DNA of 64,000 nucleotides from Chitinophaga terrae (ex Kim and Jung 2007). GTDB lineage: Bacteria; Bacteroidota; Bacteroidia; Chitinophagales; Chitinophagaceae. Of the stretch, positions 34,015 to 43,477 are shown piece by piece. The notes beneath the pieces are model-generated. The model ran no database searches, had not been told where the DNA came from, and saw only the letters and a program-made list of their open reading frames with translations. The stretch spans positions 1 to 64,000 of the forward strand of contig NZ_FNRL01000025.1 in the NCBI RefSeq assembly GCF_900107795.1, given 5' to 3'. How positions within the stretch are numbered: position 1 is the stretch's first letter; each line of letters begins with the position of its first letter. A program made the translations under genes and the position numbers.

Positions 34015-35436
34015 ATGGCAAACACCTTATATGACTTTGGAATGATCGGTTTGGGAGTAATGGGACGCAACCTGTTGCTCAACATGGCCGATCATGGCTT
34101 TTCCGTTATCGGTTTTGATAAAGATGCAGCTAAGAACAACGCTTTGGAAGCGGCTGCAACTCCTGGTACCACTGTAAAGGGTGTTTCAGAGTTATCAACA
34201 ATGATCCAACTTTTAGAGCGTCCCCGCAAAGTAATGATGCTGGTACCGGCAGGTCAGCCGGTAGACGATGTGATCGCCTCCCTGTCTCCTTTACTGGAGC
34301 CCGGCGACGTGATCATCGACGGCGGAAACTCTCACTATACCGACACCCTCCGCAGGGTTCAGCAACTCCGCGAGAAAAATCTCCATTTTATGGGGATAGG
34401 GGTTAGCGGCGGCGAACAGGGCGCGCGTACCGGTCCAAGCATTATGCCGGGTGGCGACCAGGAAGCCTATGCTAAAGTAAAACCTATGCTGGAAGCGATT
34501 GCGGCGAAAGTAAAAGGAGAACCTTGCGTAGCTTATTTAGGTAAAGAAGGAGCAGGTCACTACGTGAAAATGGTACATAATGGTATTGAGTATGCCATTA
34601 TGCAGCTGATCAGCGAAAGCTATACCTTACTGCAGCAGGGAGCAGGCCTGAACAACGACCAGCTTCATGAAGTATTTAAAAGCTGGAACCAGGGAGCTTT
34701 ACAATCGTTCCTGGTAGAGATCACAGCAGACATCTTCCTGCAAAACGACGATAAAACAGATAAACGCCTGGTAGACGTAATATCTGATAAAGCTGGTTCC
34801 AAAGGAACCGGTAAATGGACCTCCCAGGATTCAATGGAATTACCGGTTGCAGTACCAACCATTGATACAGCAGTAGCCATGCGTACAATTTCTGGGTATA
34901 AAGACCAGCGCCTGGAAGCTGCCGGTATCTACAAGGCGCCGGAAAGCACTTTACATGTGCCGGCAGAAATGTGGATCAAACAAGTACACGACGCTTTATA
35001 CTTTGCTACCATCCTCAGTTATGCACAAGGACTTGCAATGCTGTTCGAAGCGTCTAAAGACCTGAAAATGGATATCCCGTTACCGGAGGTGGTAAAAGTA
35101 TGGAGAGGCGGTTGCATCATCCGTTCTACCCTCCTGGAAGTCTTTACACAAGCATACCAGCAACGCCCTGACCTGCCAAATATCCTGCTCGACAAAGGAG
35201 TAGCTTATTTACTGGAGTCGGTAGAAGCTAACACCCGCAGCGTAGTAGCCCAGGCTGCAACTGCAGGAGTACCGGTTGCCGGATTAATGTCGGCCCTGTC
35301 GTATTTTGACGCCTTCCGCACGGGTCGTATGGCTACCAATCTGATTCAGGCCCAACGTGATTATTTTGGTGCGCATACCTATCAGCGTATAGACATGCCA
35401 GGTACCTTCCATACAGAATGGCAGCATCACGAGTAA
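34015..35436 (+). CDS. gnd: 6-phosphogluconate dehydrogenase, decarboxylating
   Basis: This 473-residue protein has the Rossmann motif GLGVMGRNLLLN, the substrate loop GGNSHYTDT, and GVSGGEQGARTGPSIMPGG. The catalytic Lys/His/Asn region reads KMVHNGIEYAIMQLISE. It converts 6-phosphogluconate to ribulose 5-phosphate plus CO2, making NADPH in the oxidative pentose phosphate pathway. It is the first gene of the gnd-zwf-pgl operon (zwf starts 21 nt on). The order is reversed relative to the pathway, which has no effect on function. Confidence 0.96.
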   Translation: MANTLYDFGMIGLGVMGRNLLLNMADHGFSVIGFDKDAAKNNALEAAATPGTTVKGVSELSTMIQLLERPRKVMMLVPAGQPVDDVIASLSPLLEPGDVIIDGGNSHYTDTLRRVQQLREKNLHFMGIGVSGGEQGARTGPSIMPGGDQEAYAKVKPMLEAIAAKVKGEPCVAYLGKEGAGHYVKMVHNGIEYAIMQLISESYTLLQQGAGLNNDQLHEVFKSWNQGALQSFLVEITADIFLQNDDKTDKRLVDVISDKAGSKGTGKWTSQDSMELPVAVPTIDTAVAMRTISGYKDQRLEAAGIYKAPESTLHVPAEMWIKQVHDALYFATILSYAQGLAMLFEASKDLKMDIPLPEVVKVWRGGCIIRSTLLEVFTQAYQQRPDLPNILLDKGVAYLLESVEANTRSVVAQAATAGVPVAGLMSALSYFDAFRTGRMATNLIQAQRDYFGAHTYQRIDMPGTFHTEWQHHE

Positions 35437-35457
35437 CATTCACCTTCAATTAAGTAT

Positions 35458-36963
35458 ATGCAAGTTCATAAACGCCCACCTGCTTCCATCGTATTCATTT
35501 TCGGAGGTAGCGGCGATTTAAACTACCGGAAACTAACACCTGCGCTTTATAATCTCTTCCTGGACCAGTGGATGCCCGAGAAGTTCGCAATCGTAGGAAT
35601 AGGTCGAAGCCCGTATAATAACGAAGACTATAGCAAACACCTGCTGGAAGGGATCACTAAATTCTCCCGCCGGAAAGGTGAGCAGAATGGCCACTGGAAA
35701 GAGTTTAGCCAAAACGTCTCTTATTTGCAAATGGATGCAGAAGACCCATCTGCATTTGGCAAGCTTTCCGACTTTGTAAAAGACAAGGAAGCCGAATGGG
35801 GTGTGCATCCTAACGTGGTATTCTACCTCGCGGTAGCTCCCCAACTGGTGCCGAACATCGCTACCCGCCTCGGTGACCTGAACCTGTGCTCCGATAAGAA
35901 CTTTACCCGCATCGTTATAGAAAAGCCTTTCGGGCATGACCTGAAAAGCGCCCATGAGCTGAACGAATTGCTGGCGCAGAAATTTACAGAAGAGCAGATC
36001 TACCGTATAGACCACTACTTAGGTAAAGAAACCATCCAGAATATCCTGGCCTTCCGTTTTGCCAACGCGTTATTCGAACCTGTATGGAACCGCAGCTATA
36101 TTGATAACATCCAGATCACAGCTGCAGAAAGTGTAGGATTGGAAGGACGTGGCGGTTATTATGAAAGGGCGGGGGCGCTGCGGGACATGGTGCAAAACCA
36201 TATCCTGCAGATACTGTGTATCCTGGCAATGGAACCTCCTGTATCTTTCGATGCCAACGAGGTAAGGAACAAAAAGGTGGATGTATTGAACGCCATCCGC
36301 CGCATTACTCCCGACAAAGTACACGAGTTTGCAGTAAGAGGCCAATACTCATCCGGCTGGATGAAAGGCGAGAAAGTAGTAGGTTATCGTGAAGAAAAAG
36401 GAGTTGATCCTAATTCCAACATCGAAACTTACGCCGCTGTGAAATTCTTCGTAGACAACTGGCGCTGGCAGGGAGTGCCTTTCTATGTTCGTACCGGCAA
36501 GTACCTGCACCAGAAAGCTACCAATATTATCATTACGTTTAAAGAGGCGCCTCCTTATTCGTTCCCGATAGAAGCTGCACAAACCTGGAGGCCTAACAGG
36601 CTTACCATCAGCATACAGCCGGAAATGGACATCCGTATCCGCTTCCAGGCTAAACGCCCGGGTCAGACAATGACCCTTGACCCGGTAGATATGACCTTCA
36701 ATTACGACGCCGCCAACGGAGAACATGCTCCTGAAGCATACGAAACCCTGTTGCTGGATGTAATGGAAGGAGATGCTACCCTGTTCATGCGTGGCGACCA
36801 GGTAGATGCTGCCTGGAGAGTGATCATGCCGATCCTGGAAACATGGGAGAACCGCATACCGCAAGACTTCCCTAACTATGCTCCAGATTCCTGGGGCCCG
36901 GATGAAGCAGATGCACTGGTAGCCCGTGACGGTCATACCTGGATTAACTTACCAACTAAATAG
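35458..36963 (+). CDS. zwf: Glucose-6-phosphate dehydrogenase
   Basis: This 501-residue protein has the NADP-binding FGGSGDLNYRKLTPALYNL and the active-site signature RIDHYLGKE, in which His and Lys bind glucose 6-phosphate. FRFANALFEPVWNR follows. It makes 6-phosphogluconolactone and NADPH, feeding the pgl and gnd enzymes encoded on either side. The length is normal for bacterial Zwf. The pgl gene begins 16 nt downstream. Confidence 0.96.
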   Translation: MQVHKRPPASIVFIFGGSGDLNYRKLTPALYNLFLDQWMPEKFAIVGIGRSPYNNEDYSKHLLEGITKFSRRKGEQNGHWKEFSQNVSYLQMDAEDPSAFGKLSDFVKDKEAEWGVHPNVVFYLAVAPQLVPNIATRLGDLNLCSDKNFTRIVIEKPFGHDLKSAHELNELLAQKFTEEQIYRIDHYLGKETIQNILAFRFANALFEPVWNRSYIDNIQITAAESVGLEGRGGYYERAGALRDMVQNHILQILCILAMEPPVSFDANEVRNKKVDVLNAIRRITPDKVHEFAVRGQYSSGWMKGEKVVGYREEKGVDPNSNIETYAAVKFFVDNWRWQGVPFYVRTGKYLHQKATNIIITFKEAPPYSFPIEAAQTWRPNRLTISIQPEMDIRIRFQAKRPGQTMTLDPVDMTFNYDAANGEHAPEAYETLLLDVMEGDATLFMRGDQVDAAWRVIMPILETWENRIPQDFPNYAPDSWGPDEADALVARDGHTWINLPTK

Positions 36964-36979
36964 CCTGAGTACAGCGACC

Positions 36980-37705
36980 ATGGAATTACACATAGCTAAA
37001 GACGCCGCACAGTTAAGCGAAAACGTTGCTGCCTGGATCAGCAACTATATATTGGAAGTATTACAGCGCCAGGAAAGATTTACGTTCGTATTGTCTGGCG
37101 GCAATACTCCAAAACAGTTATACGCTTTACTGGCTAAAGCGCCGTATAACCAGATCATTCCCTGGGAGCGTATCCATTTCTTCTGGGGCGACGAAAGAGC
37201 CGTTCCGTTTGAAGATGAGCGCAATAATGCGAAAATGGCTTTTGATACCCTGCTTGATAAAGTGAGCGTAAACCCGGATAATATCCATGTAATGAGAACG
37301 GATATCAGCCCGGACGCGTCTGCTGCCGAATATGAGAAAACACTGAAAACATATTTCGGCAAAGAGCAAGTCACTTTTGATCTTGTATTGCTGGGTATGG
37401 GAGATGATGGACACACACTGTCTTTATTCCCCGGTTTACCTATCGTTCACGAGCAAAAAGCATGGGTGAAAGCTTTCTGGCTGGAAGCCCAGGATATGTA
37501 CCGCATTACCCTCACCGCACCAGTAGTAAATAACTCGGCATGCGTGTTATTTATGGCTACCGGCGCCGGCAAGGCCATTACGCTGAAGAACGTGATCGAA
37601 GGAACATTCGACGCCGAAAAATTCCCCAGCCAGTTGATCCGCCCTCAAAACGGGCAACTCCACTGGTTTGTAGATGAAGCTGCGGCGGGTGCGCTTGAAA
37701 TATAG
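36980..37705 (+). CDS. pgl: 6-phosphogluconolactonase
   Basis: This 241-residue protein is read from Met19 of the open frame (36980, MELHIAKDA), because an upstream start would overlap zwf. The DevB/Pgl features are TFVLSGGNTPKQLYALL, IHFFWGDERAVPF and LLGMGDDGHTLSLFPG, which hold the catalytic His and the phosphate-binding Arg. It hydrolyses 6-phosphogluconolactone to 6-phosphogluconate. It is the last gene of the operon; a palindromic element starts 6 nt after its stop. Confidence 0.93.
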   Translation: MELHIAKDAAQLSENVAAWISNYILEVLQRQERFTFVLSGGNTPKQLYALLAKAPYNQIIPWERIHFFWGDERAVPFEDERNNAKMAFDTLLDKVSVNPDNIHVMRTDISPDASAAEYEKTLKTYFGKEQVTFDLVLLGMGDDGHTLSLFPGLPIVHEQKAWVKAFWLEAQDMYRITLTAPVVNNSACVLFMATGAGKAITLKNVIEGTFDAEKFPSQLIRPQNGQLHWFVDEAAAGALEI

Positions 37706-37710
37706 TTGCT

Positions 37711-37942
37711 GTTTCACGCAAAGCGGCATTTCACGCAAAGCGGCATAAGGAGCATAAGAGGCATAAGGATTTTTTTAAGAGAAATAAGAAAGCAAAGATT
37801 TATTAAGAAAGCAAAGGAGATCAAAATTGTGTTAAATAACATGATCTTGATCTCCTTTGCTTTCTTAATTTGTCTTAAAAAACTTCCTTATGCCTCTTAT
37901 GCTCCTTATGCCGCTTTGCGTGAAACCCCGCTTTGCGTGAAA
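37711..37942. repeat. Long palindromic element, copy B
   Basis: The 41-nt arms 37729-37769 and 37885-37925 are perfect reverse complements (outer motif TTTCACGCAAAG, then GCATAAGG units). The centre is TGTTAAATAACA (37830-37841). The end motif TTTCACGCAAAGCGG is duplicated at both outer ends. It lies between pgl and the amidohydrolase gene, filling almost the whole 302-nt gap. Confidence 0.92.
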
Positions 37943-38007
37943 AAAAAACTTGCGGTCAGATCTCAGGTATTTTAAGTAGCTTGTAGCCTGAACGAAACAA
38001 CGATGAT

Positions 38008-38769
38008 ATGAAGTTTGATAAGCCCATTTTTGATTCGCATCTGCATATTATTGATGACCGGTTTCCCCTTAAACCAAATCAGGGATATTTGCCACCTACC
38101 TTTACTGTAGCCGATTATCGCCAACAAACAGCTGATTTGAACATAAAAGGAGGCGCTGTAGTGTCAGGCTCATTCCAGGAATTTGACCAGGAATACCTGA
38201 AATCTGCGCTGGCAGAACTGGGGCCGGGTTACGTAGGCGTAACACAGATACCGGCCAGTACAACAGATGAAGAGATCCTCGCTCTTAACAGCGCAGGCAT
38301 CCGGGGAGTAAGATTTAATATCCAGAGAGGAGGTTCAGAAAGTATCACCTTTCTTGAACAACTGGCAAAACGGGTGTACGACCTGGTTAAATGGCATGTG
38401 GAGCTCTATGTGGATTCGCGCCAGCTGCCTTCCCTTTTTACTACCCTGCAAAAACTGCCGGTGGTAGTGATAGATCATCTCGGGTTATCTAAAGCCGGTT
38501 TCAAACACCTGCTACAATTAGTAGATAAAGGCGCATACGTAAAAGCAACAGGTTTTAGCCGCTGCGATTTCGATGTTGTGACAGGCATGCGGCAGATCGT
38601 TGCAGCTAACCCCAATGCTTTGGTTTTTGGTACCGACCTGCCATCAACCCGCGCCCCGCGTCCATTCTCGGAACAGGACCTGCAACTGGTGATCAACAAT
38701 TTCCCGGCCCCTACAGTAGAAAAAATACTCTGGAGCAACGCCGCCAAACTGTATAAGCTCCCAACCTGA
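38008..38769 (+). CDS. Amidohydrolase (amidohydrolase_2 family) protein
   Basis: This 253-residue TIM-barrel protein has the metal-binding opening FDSHLHIID and a later VVIDHLGLSK. FGTDLPSTRAPRPFS contains the conserved Asp near the C-terminus. This fits the amidohydrolase_2 group that includes 2-pyrone-4,6-dicarboxylate lactonase and related decarboxylases or lactonases. It may hydrolyse a sugar-acid or aromatic lactone, but neighbours give no clue beyond proximity to the pentose phosphate operon. Confidence 0.88.
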   Translation: MKFDKPIFDSHLHIIDDRFPLKPNQGYLPPTFTVADYRQQTADLNIKGGAVVSGSFQEFDQEYLKSALAELGPGYVGVTQIPASTTDEEILALNSAGIRGVRFNIQRGGSESITFLEQLAKRVYDLVKWHVELYVDSRQLPSLFTTLQKLPVVVIDHLGLSKAGFKHLLQLVDKGAYVKATGFSRCDFDVVTGMRQIVAANPNALVFGTDLPSTRAPRPFSEQDLQLVINNFPAPTVEKILWSNAAKLYKLPT

Positions 38770-38775
38770 CCGATG

Positions 38776-38960
38776 GTTTCGCGCAAAGGCGCAAAGGAAA
38801 GCAAAGGCGCAAAGATCTTTTGATCGAAGCGAATTTTAAGAAGCAAAGGAGTAAAGATTGTGTTATATAACATATAATCTAATCTTTACTCCTTTGCTTC
38901 TTATTTTACTTAAAACAAAATCTTTGCGCCTTTGCTTTCCTTTGCACCTTTGCGTGAAAC
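38776..38960. repeat. Long palindromic element, copy C
   Basis: The outer arms (about 41 nt from 38776 and ending at 38960) match at all but two positions, starting GTTTCRCGCAAAGG. The centre is TGTTATATAACA (38861-38872). It fills the gap between two convergent genes, ending 4 nt before the stop codon of the FMN-type gene, and may serve as their terminator. Confidence 0.9.
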
Positions 38961-38964
38961 CCCG

Positions 38965-40524
38965 CTACCAGTTATTGGTGGTAACATGTTGCACCGAGGG
39001 GTGGTTAAGAAGGGAGCCTGCGCTTGCCGCCGGGTAAATATCTTCGAATGTTCTTATTTCGTTCATGAAAACACGGCGATAGATATGGCTGCGCGTTACA
39101 TCGTGCGGATGCCTTAGTCCCGCTGCTCCCGCAAGTTCTACAGCACTTTCAACGGTATCCTGGTGATAGTTGGCCACTCTTTGTTTTTTATCGTCCACTA
39201 CCAGTCCGGCGGCCAGCCATTTATCCTGTGTTGCTACGCCAGTGGGACATTTATTGGTATTGCATACCAATGCCTGGATACAGCCTAATGCCATCATCAT
39301 GGCCCTGGCGCTGTTGCAGGTATCGGCGCCTAATGCCATCGCTCTTAAAATATGGAAGCCGGTTAATATCTTGCCTGAGGCAATGAGCTTCATATGATGA
39401 CGGATATTGAATCCTACCAGGGTGTCGTGTACGAACGCCAGTCCGTCCATCAGCGGCATGCCAACAGAATTGGAGAATTCAGGAGGCGCGGCGCCGGTTC
39501 CTCCTTCTCCTCCGTCTACGGTAATAAAATCTGGATAGATGTCTGTTTCTATCATAGCTTTACAGATCGCATAAAATTCCCTGGGCTGGCCTATGCAAAG
39601 CTTAAAGCCTACAGGTTTACCCTCGCTTAGCTCCCTCATTTGTTTGATGAAGTACATCATTTCTTTGGGGTTTCCGAAAGCGGTATGGTAGGGAGGAGAG
39701 AATACGGTAGTATAAGGTTCTACATGCCTGATAGCGGCTATTTCAGGGGTGTTCTTGGCGGCAGGTAATATACCTCCGTGTCCTGGTTTGGCGCCCTGCG
39801 ATATTTTGAGTTCTATCATTTTTACCTGTGGAAGTGCAGTTTTCTCGGCAAACAGGGAAGGAGAGAAATTACCGTTGGCATCACGGCATCCGAAATATCC
39901 TGTGCCTATCTGCCAGATGATATCGCCGCCTTGTTTCAGGTGAAAATCACTGATCCCGCCTTCGCCGGTGTTATGGGCAAAGTTGCCCAGTTTGGCGCCT
40001 CCGTTCAGCGCCTGCACAGCATTGGAACTCAAAGAACCGTAGCTCATGGCGCTAACATTGAGGATGCTGGCAGAATAAGGTTGTTTGCAATCGCGGCCTC
40101 CGAATAATACCCGCGGGTCTTTTTCCATCTTGTCGAAATTCCGGGGCTGGATAGAATGCGCCATCCATTCGTAACCTTCCGCATATACATTGAATTGCGT
40201 ACCGAAAGGTTGTGAGTTCAGTTCTCTTTTGGCCCGCTGGTAAATGGTAGATCTGTCTACCCGGTTAATTGGGCTGCCATCAATATCGCTTTCCACGAAA
40301 TACTGGTAGATCTTAGGCCTCAATGCCTCCATCCAGAAACGCATACGACCCACGATCGGGTAGTTGCGCATGATTGCATGTTTTTTTTGAAACATGTCTA
40401 AAAGTCCCATTACCACAATAGGAACAACTAATATCAACAACCAATTTACCCAAGGGAAAAGTAATCCCAGTCCAATGACCACTGCCAGGCTAATTGCCGA
40501 AAACACTAAAAACGCTTTTGCCAT
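38965..40524 (-). CDS. FMN-binding glutamate synthase-family protein with N-terminal membrane helices
   Basis: This 519-residue protein has two N-terminal hydrophobic helices (about 4-40). A GltB-type FMN barrel follows: GGAKLGNFAHNTGEGGISDFH, KISQGAKPGHGGILPAAK, and ITVDGGEGGTGAAPPEFSNSV with the flavin phosphate site. The cysteine cluster CIQALVCNTNKCPTGVATQ near the end matches the 3Fe-4S ligand region of glutamate synthase. The family is a stand-alone membrane-attached relative with no known electron partner. Function in glutamate synthesis is unproven. Confidence 0.9.
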   Translation of the reverse strand: MAKAFLVFSAISLAVVIGLGLLFPWVNWLLILVVPIVVMGLLDMFQKKHAIMRNYPIVGRMRFWMEALRPKIYQYFVESDIDGSPINRVDRSTIYQRAKRELNSQPFGTQFNVYAEGYEWMAHSIQPRNFDKMEKDPRVLFGGRDCKQPYSASILNVSAMSYGSLSSNAVQALNGGAKLGNFAHNTGEGGISDFHLKQGGDIIWQIGTGYFGCRDANGNFSPSLFAEKTALPQVKMIELKISQGAKPGHGGILPAAKNTPEIAAIRHVEPYTTVFSPPYHTAFGNPKEMMYFIKQMRELSEGKPVGFKLCIGQPREFYAICKAMIETDIYPDFITVDGGEGGTGAAPPEFSNSVGMPLMDGLAFVHDTLVGFNIRHHMKLIASGKILTGFHILRAMALGADTCNSARAMMMALGCIQALVCNTNKCPTGVATQDKWLAAGLVVDDKKQRVANYHQDTVESAVELAGAAGLRHPHDVTRSHIYRRVFMNEIRTFEDIYPAASAGSLLNHPSVQHVTTNNW

Positions 40525-40729
40525 ACTATTGATTTTTAAGATAAAACGCCGATACTAAATATTCTTAATTTCTGATATATAAATCTACATAACATCTTCC
40601 AGGAAATTTTGTTAAAAATGGCCGCTCAATGGAACTATCCATTTATCCTTGATTTCTCCCGCTATCATACATAATCAAATTAAGTTTTTAAATTATTTTA
40701 TTATCTTTCACAATAGCCAATCTCCACAT

Positions 40730-43333
40730 ATGAACAGATACAATTATCTAGGTAAGCTACTTACCGGGTTACTATTGCTGCTTACAGCCAGCAGTAAGGC
40801 CCAGCAAGCCCCCTCGTTTGATGCCAGCCAGCTCAGAACTTCCTGGGAAGTTGTTGAAAATAACTATAAAGGCGGCATGAACTTCTTATCCAATTTTACT
40901 TTTGTAAATACTGCCAAAAAACCTTTTCCTGCCAGGGGTTGGAAGTTGTATTTCAACTTTGTAAGAATGGTAAAGCCGGAAGAACTGCCTTCACGTATTA
41001 AAGTAGAACATGTGAACGGCGACCTGTACTACTTAACGCCTCTCGAAGGGTTCAAAGGCATAGCGCCGGGCGACTCCCTGAAAGTGGGCATGGTAGGCGA
41101 CGCCTGGGCGGTGAACTTCACGGATGCTCCTTCCGGTCTATACCTGGTATGGGATGAACAGCCGGCAAAGGGTTATTCTGTACGCGATTATGAGATCCGT
41201 CCTTCTACCACTGCCAAACAGCTTTTAAGATATCCCGGCGATAAAACAGCCGTTATAACGCCAACGGATATATTCAAACAGAACAGTGTGATTAAAGATA
41301 TTCCGCTGGCCGATCTCCCACCTGTATTCCCTACGCCGGTAGAATACCAGAAAAAGGGGAGCAGCCTGGTAATAGATGCGGTTCCTGTTATCGATGCCGA
41401 CCAGGAACTGGAAAACAGCGCTACCTTTTTAAAGAATGAATTGTCGGCTCTTTTAAGTAAGAAATCCGGAGGGAAAACCACTATTTCCCTGAAAAAAGAT
41501 GCTTCGCTGAACGCAGATGCCTATACGCTGGAAGTAAATGCAGATGGCATTAAGATCACAGCCGGCAGCGACGAAGGCGCATTTTATGCGGTACAGTCGC
41601 TCCGTACACTGATCCCGCCTGCCGCATGGGCAGCGCCGCAGAGATCCGTCACCCTAACAGGCGTTAAAGTAAAAGACTATCCGAGGTTTGGCTATCGTGC
41701 CTTTATGATAGACGTATCAAGGAACTTCCATAACAAACGTGATATTATCCGCATCCTGGACGCCATGGCATTGTACAAGCTCAATGTCCTGCACTTCCAT
41801 TTCAGCGACGATGAAGGCTGGCGGTTGGAAATACCGGGACTGCCTGAACTGACAGCGGTTGGCGCCAAACGGGGTCATAGCGCAGATTGGAGAGATATGC
41901 TTCCTCCTTCTTATGGCTCGGGGCCCGACACTACCAATACTGCCGGAACAGGATATTTCAGCCGCAACGATTTTATTGAAATATTAAAGTATGCCACCGC
42001 AAGGCATATCAAAGTATTGCCTGAAATAGAAAGTCCCGGCCATGCCAGGGCGGCTGTTAAATCTATGGAATCCCGCTACTATAAGCTGAAAGCTGCCGGT
42101 AACGAGGCGGGCGCTAAAGAGTATTTATTGACCGACCTGGAAGATAAATCAGATTACCATTCGGTTCAGTACTGGAACGATAACGTCATGAACGTGGCTT
42201 TACCATCTACCTATCATTTCCTCGAGAAAGTGATAACAGAGATCCAGGCGATGTATAAAGAAGCCGGGGCGCCGCTGACGCATATACACATGGGAGGCGA
42301 CGAAGTGCCGGGCGGAGTGTTCGAGAAGTCGCCGGCCTGTATTGCGCTGATGAAATCTGAACCCGGCGTTAAGAACGTAAACGACCTTTGGTACTATTAC
42401 TACCGTAAAGTGAACAATATCCTCAAAGCCAAAGGCCTGACAGTGGCGGGATGGGAAGAAGCAGGTATGCGCAAAACCGCTATGGGAGGCGCTCCGCACA
42501 GCATTCCGAATCCTGATTTTGCCAATGATAATTTCCAGTTGAACGTCTGGAACAATGTAATAGGGGAAGGACAGGAAGATCTCTCGTACCGCCTGGCCAA
42601 TGCAGGTTATAAAGTGGTCCTTTCGGGGGTGAGTAACTTCTACTTCGATATGGCCTATATGAAATCGTTCGATGAACCTGGATTTTATTGGGGTGGTTTT
42701 GTGGATGTAGATAAACCTTTCTATTTTATTCCTTTTGATTATTATAAGAATGCCAAGGTAGATGCAAGAGGCAATCCTATAAAACCGGAAACATTCGCAG
42801 GAAAAGACAGGCTAACGGAATATGGAGCCCGGAACATTCCCGGCATCCAGGGATTGTTGTGGAGTGAAACAGTGATCAACTCCGAAAGGATGGAATACAT
42901 GATGTTGCCTAAGCTGCTGCCGTTGGCAGAAAGGGCCTGGGCGCAGGACCCGGCATGGGCAAGGGAACAGGAACCAATGAAAGCGGAAACTATGTACAAT
43001 GAAGCCTGGAGCGTTTTCTGTAATGTGATGGGTAAAAAGGAAATGCAGCGGCTGGACAATCTGAACGGCGGGTACAACACCCGTGTTCCTAACGCCGGTG
43101 CAAAAACAGAGAATGGCGTGCTTACTGCTAATGTACAGTTCCCGGGATTGATCATACGTTATACAGTGAACGGAGAAGAACCAACATCGAAAAGTCCGGT
43201 ATACAATGGCCCCATCCAGGCAGCCGGAAAAACAGTGAAATTGAAAGTTTATACAACAAAAGGGCATGCAAGCAAGACAATAACTGTAAAGGTTCCACAG
43301 CCCGACAATCAACTCAAGAACAAAAAATTATAA
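40730..43333 (+). CDS. GH20 beta-N-acetylhexosaminidase
   Basis: This 867-residue protein is read from Met28 of the open frame (40730), which starts a clean signal peptide (LLTGLLLLLTASSKAQ). In order it has an N-terminal chitobiase-type carbohydrate-binding domain, a GH20b-like domain, the catalytic TIM barrel and a C-terminal chitobiase/Fn3-like domain. The catalytic Asp-Glu pair is in HMGGDEVPGG (Asp524-Glu525), with FHFSDDEGWRLEIP upstream. It removes terminal GlcNAc or GalNAc from glycans or chitin fragments in the periplasm or outside the cell. It is a single gene with a palindromic element directly after the stop. Confidence 0.95.
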   Translation: MNRYNYLGKLLTGLLLLLTASSKAQQAPSFDASQLRTSWEVVENNYKGGMNFLSNFTFVNTAKKPFPARGWKLYFNFVRMVKPEELPSRIKVEHVNGDLYYLTPLEGFKGIAPGDSLKVGMVGDAWAVNFTDAPSGLYLVWDEQPAKGYSVRDYEIRPSTTAKQLLRYPGDKTAVITPTDIFKQNSVIKDIPLADLPPVFPTPVEYQKKGSSLVIDAVPVIDADQELENSATFLKNELSALLSKKSGGKTTISLKKDASLNADAYTLEVNADGIKITAGSDEGAFYAVQSLRTLIPPAAWAAPQRSVTLTGVKVKDYPRFGYRAFMIDVSRNFHNKRDIIRILDAMALYKLNVLHFHFSDDEGWRLEIPGLPELTAVGAKRGHSADWRDMLPPSYGSGPDTTNTAGTGYFSRNDFIEILKYATARHIKVLPEIESPGHARAAVKSMESRYYKLKAAGNEAGAKEYLLTDLEDKSDYHSVQYWNDNVMNVALPSTYHFLEKVITEIQAMYKEAGAPLTHIHMGGDEVPGGVFEKSPACIALMKSEPGVKNVNDLWYYYYRKVNNILKAKGLTVAGWEEAGMRKTAMGGAPHSIPNPDFANDNFQLNVWNNVIGEGQEDLSYRLANAGYKVVLSGVSNFYFDMAYMKSFDEPGFYWGGFVDVDKPFYFIPFDYYKNAKVDARGNPIKPETFAGKDRLTEYGARNIPGIQGLLWSETVINSERMEYMMLPKLLPLAERAWAQDPAWAREQEPMKAETMYNEAWSVFCNVMGKKEMQRLDNLNGGYNTRVPNAGAKTENGVLTANVQFPGLIIRYTVNGEEPTSKSPVYNGPIQAAGKTVKLKVYTTKGHASKTITVKVPQPDNQLKNKKL

Positions 43334-43337
43334 TTTC

Positions 43338-43462
43338 CGCAAAGCTGCCAAGTTGTTTAAAGAAGCATAATATTTTTTATTAAGGAAGATGATGGGATAG
43401 AAAACAAAACACCATTCTTCCTTATTTTTCTTATGCCTCTTTAAACGGCTTAGCCCTTTGCG
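43338..43462. repeat. Long palindromic element, copy D (weaker)
   Basis: The ends CGCAAAG and CTTTGCG (43338-43344 and 43456-43462), with GCATAATA/TTATGC and GGAAGA/TCTTCC pairs inside, define a shorter and more degraded relative of copies A-C. The centre is not the TGTTAWAWAACA motif. Confidence 0.65.
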
Positions 43463-43477
43463 AGCCAAATCAACGCT

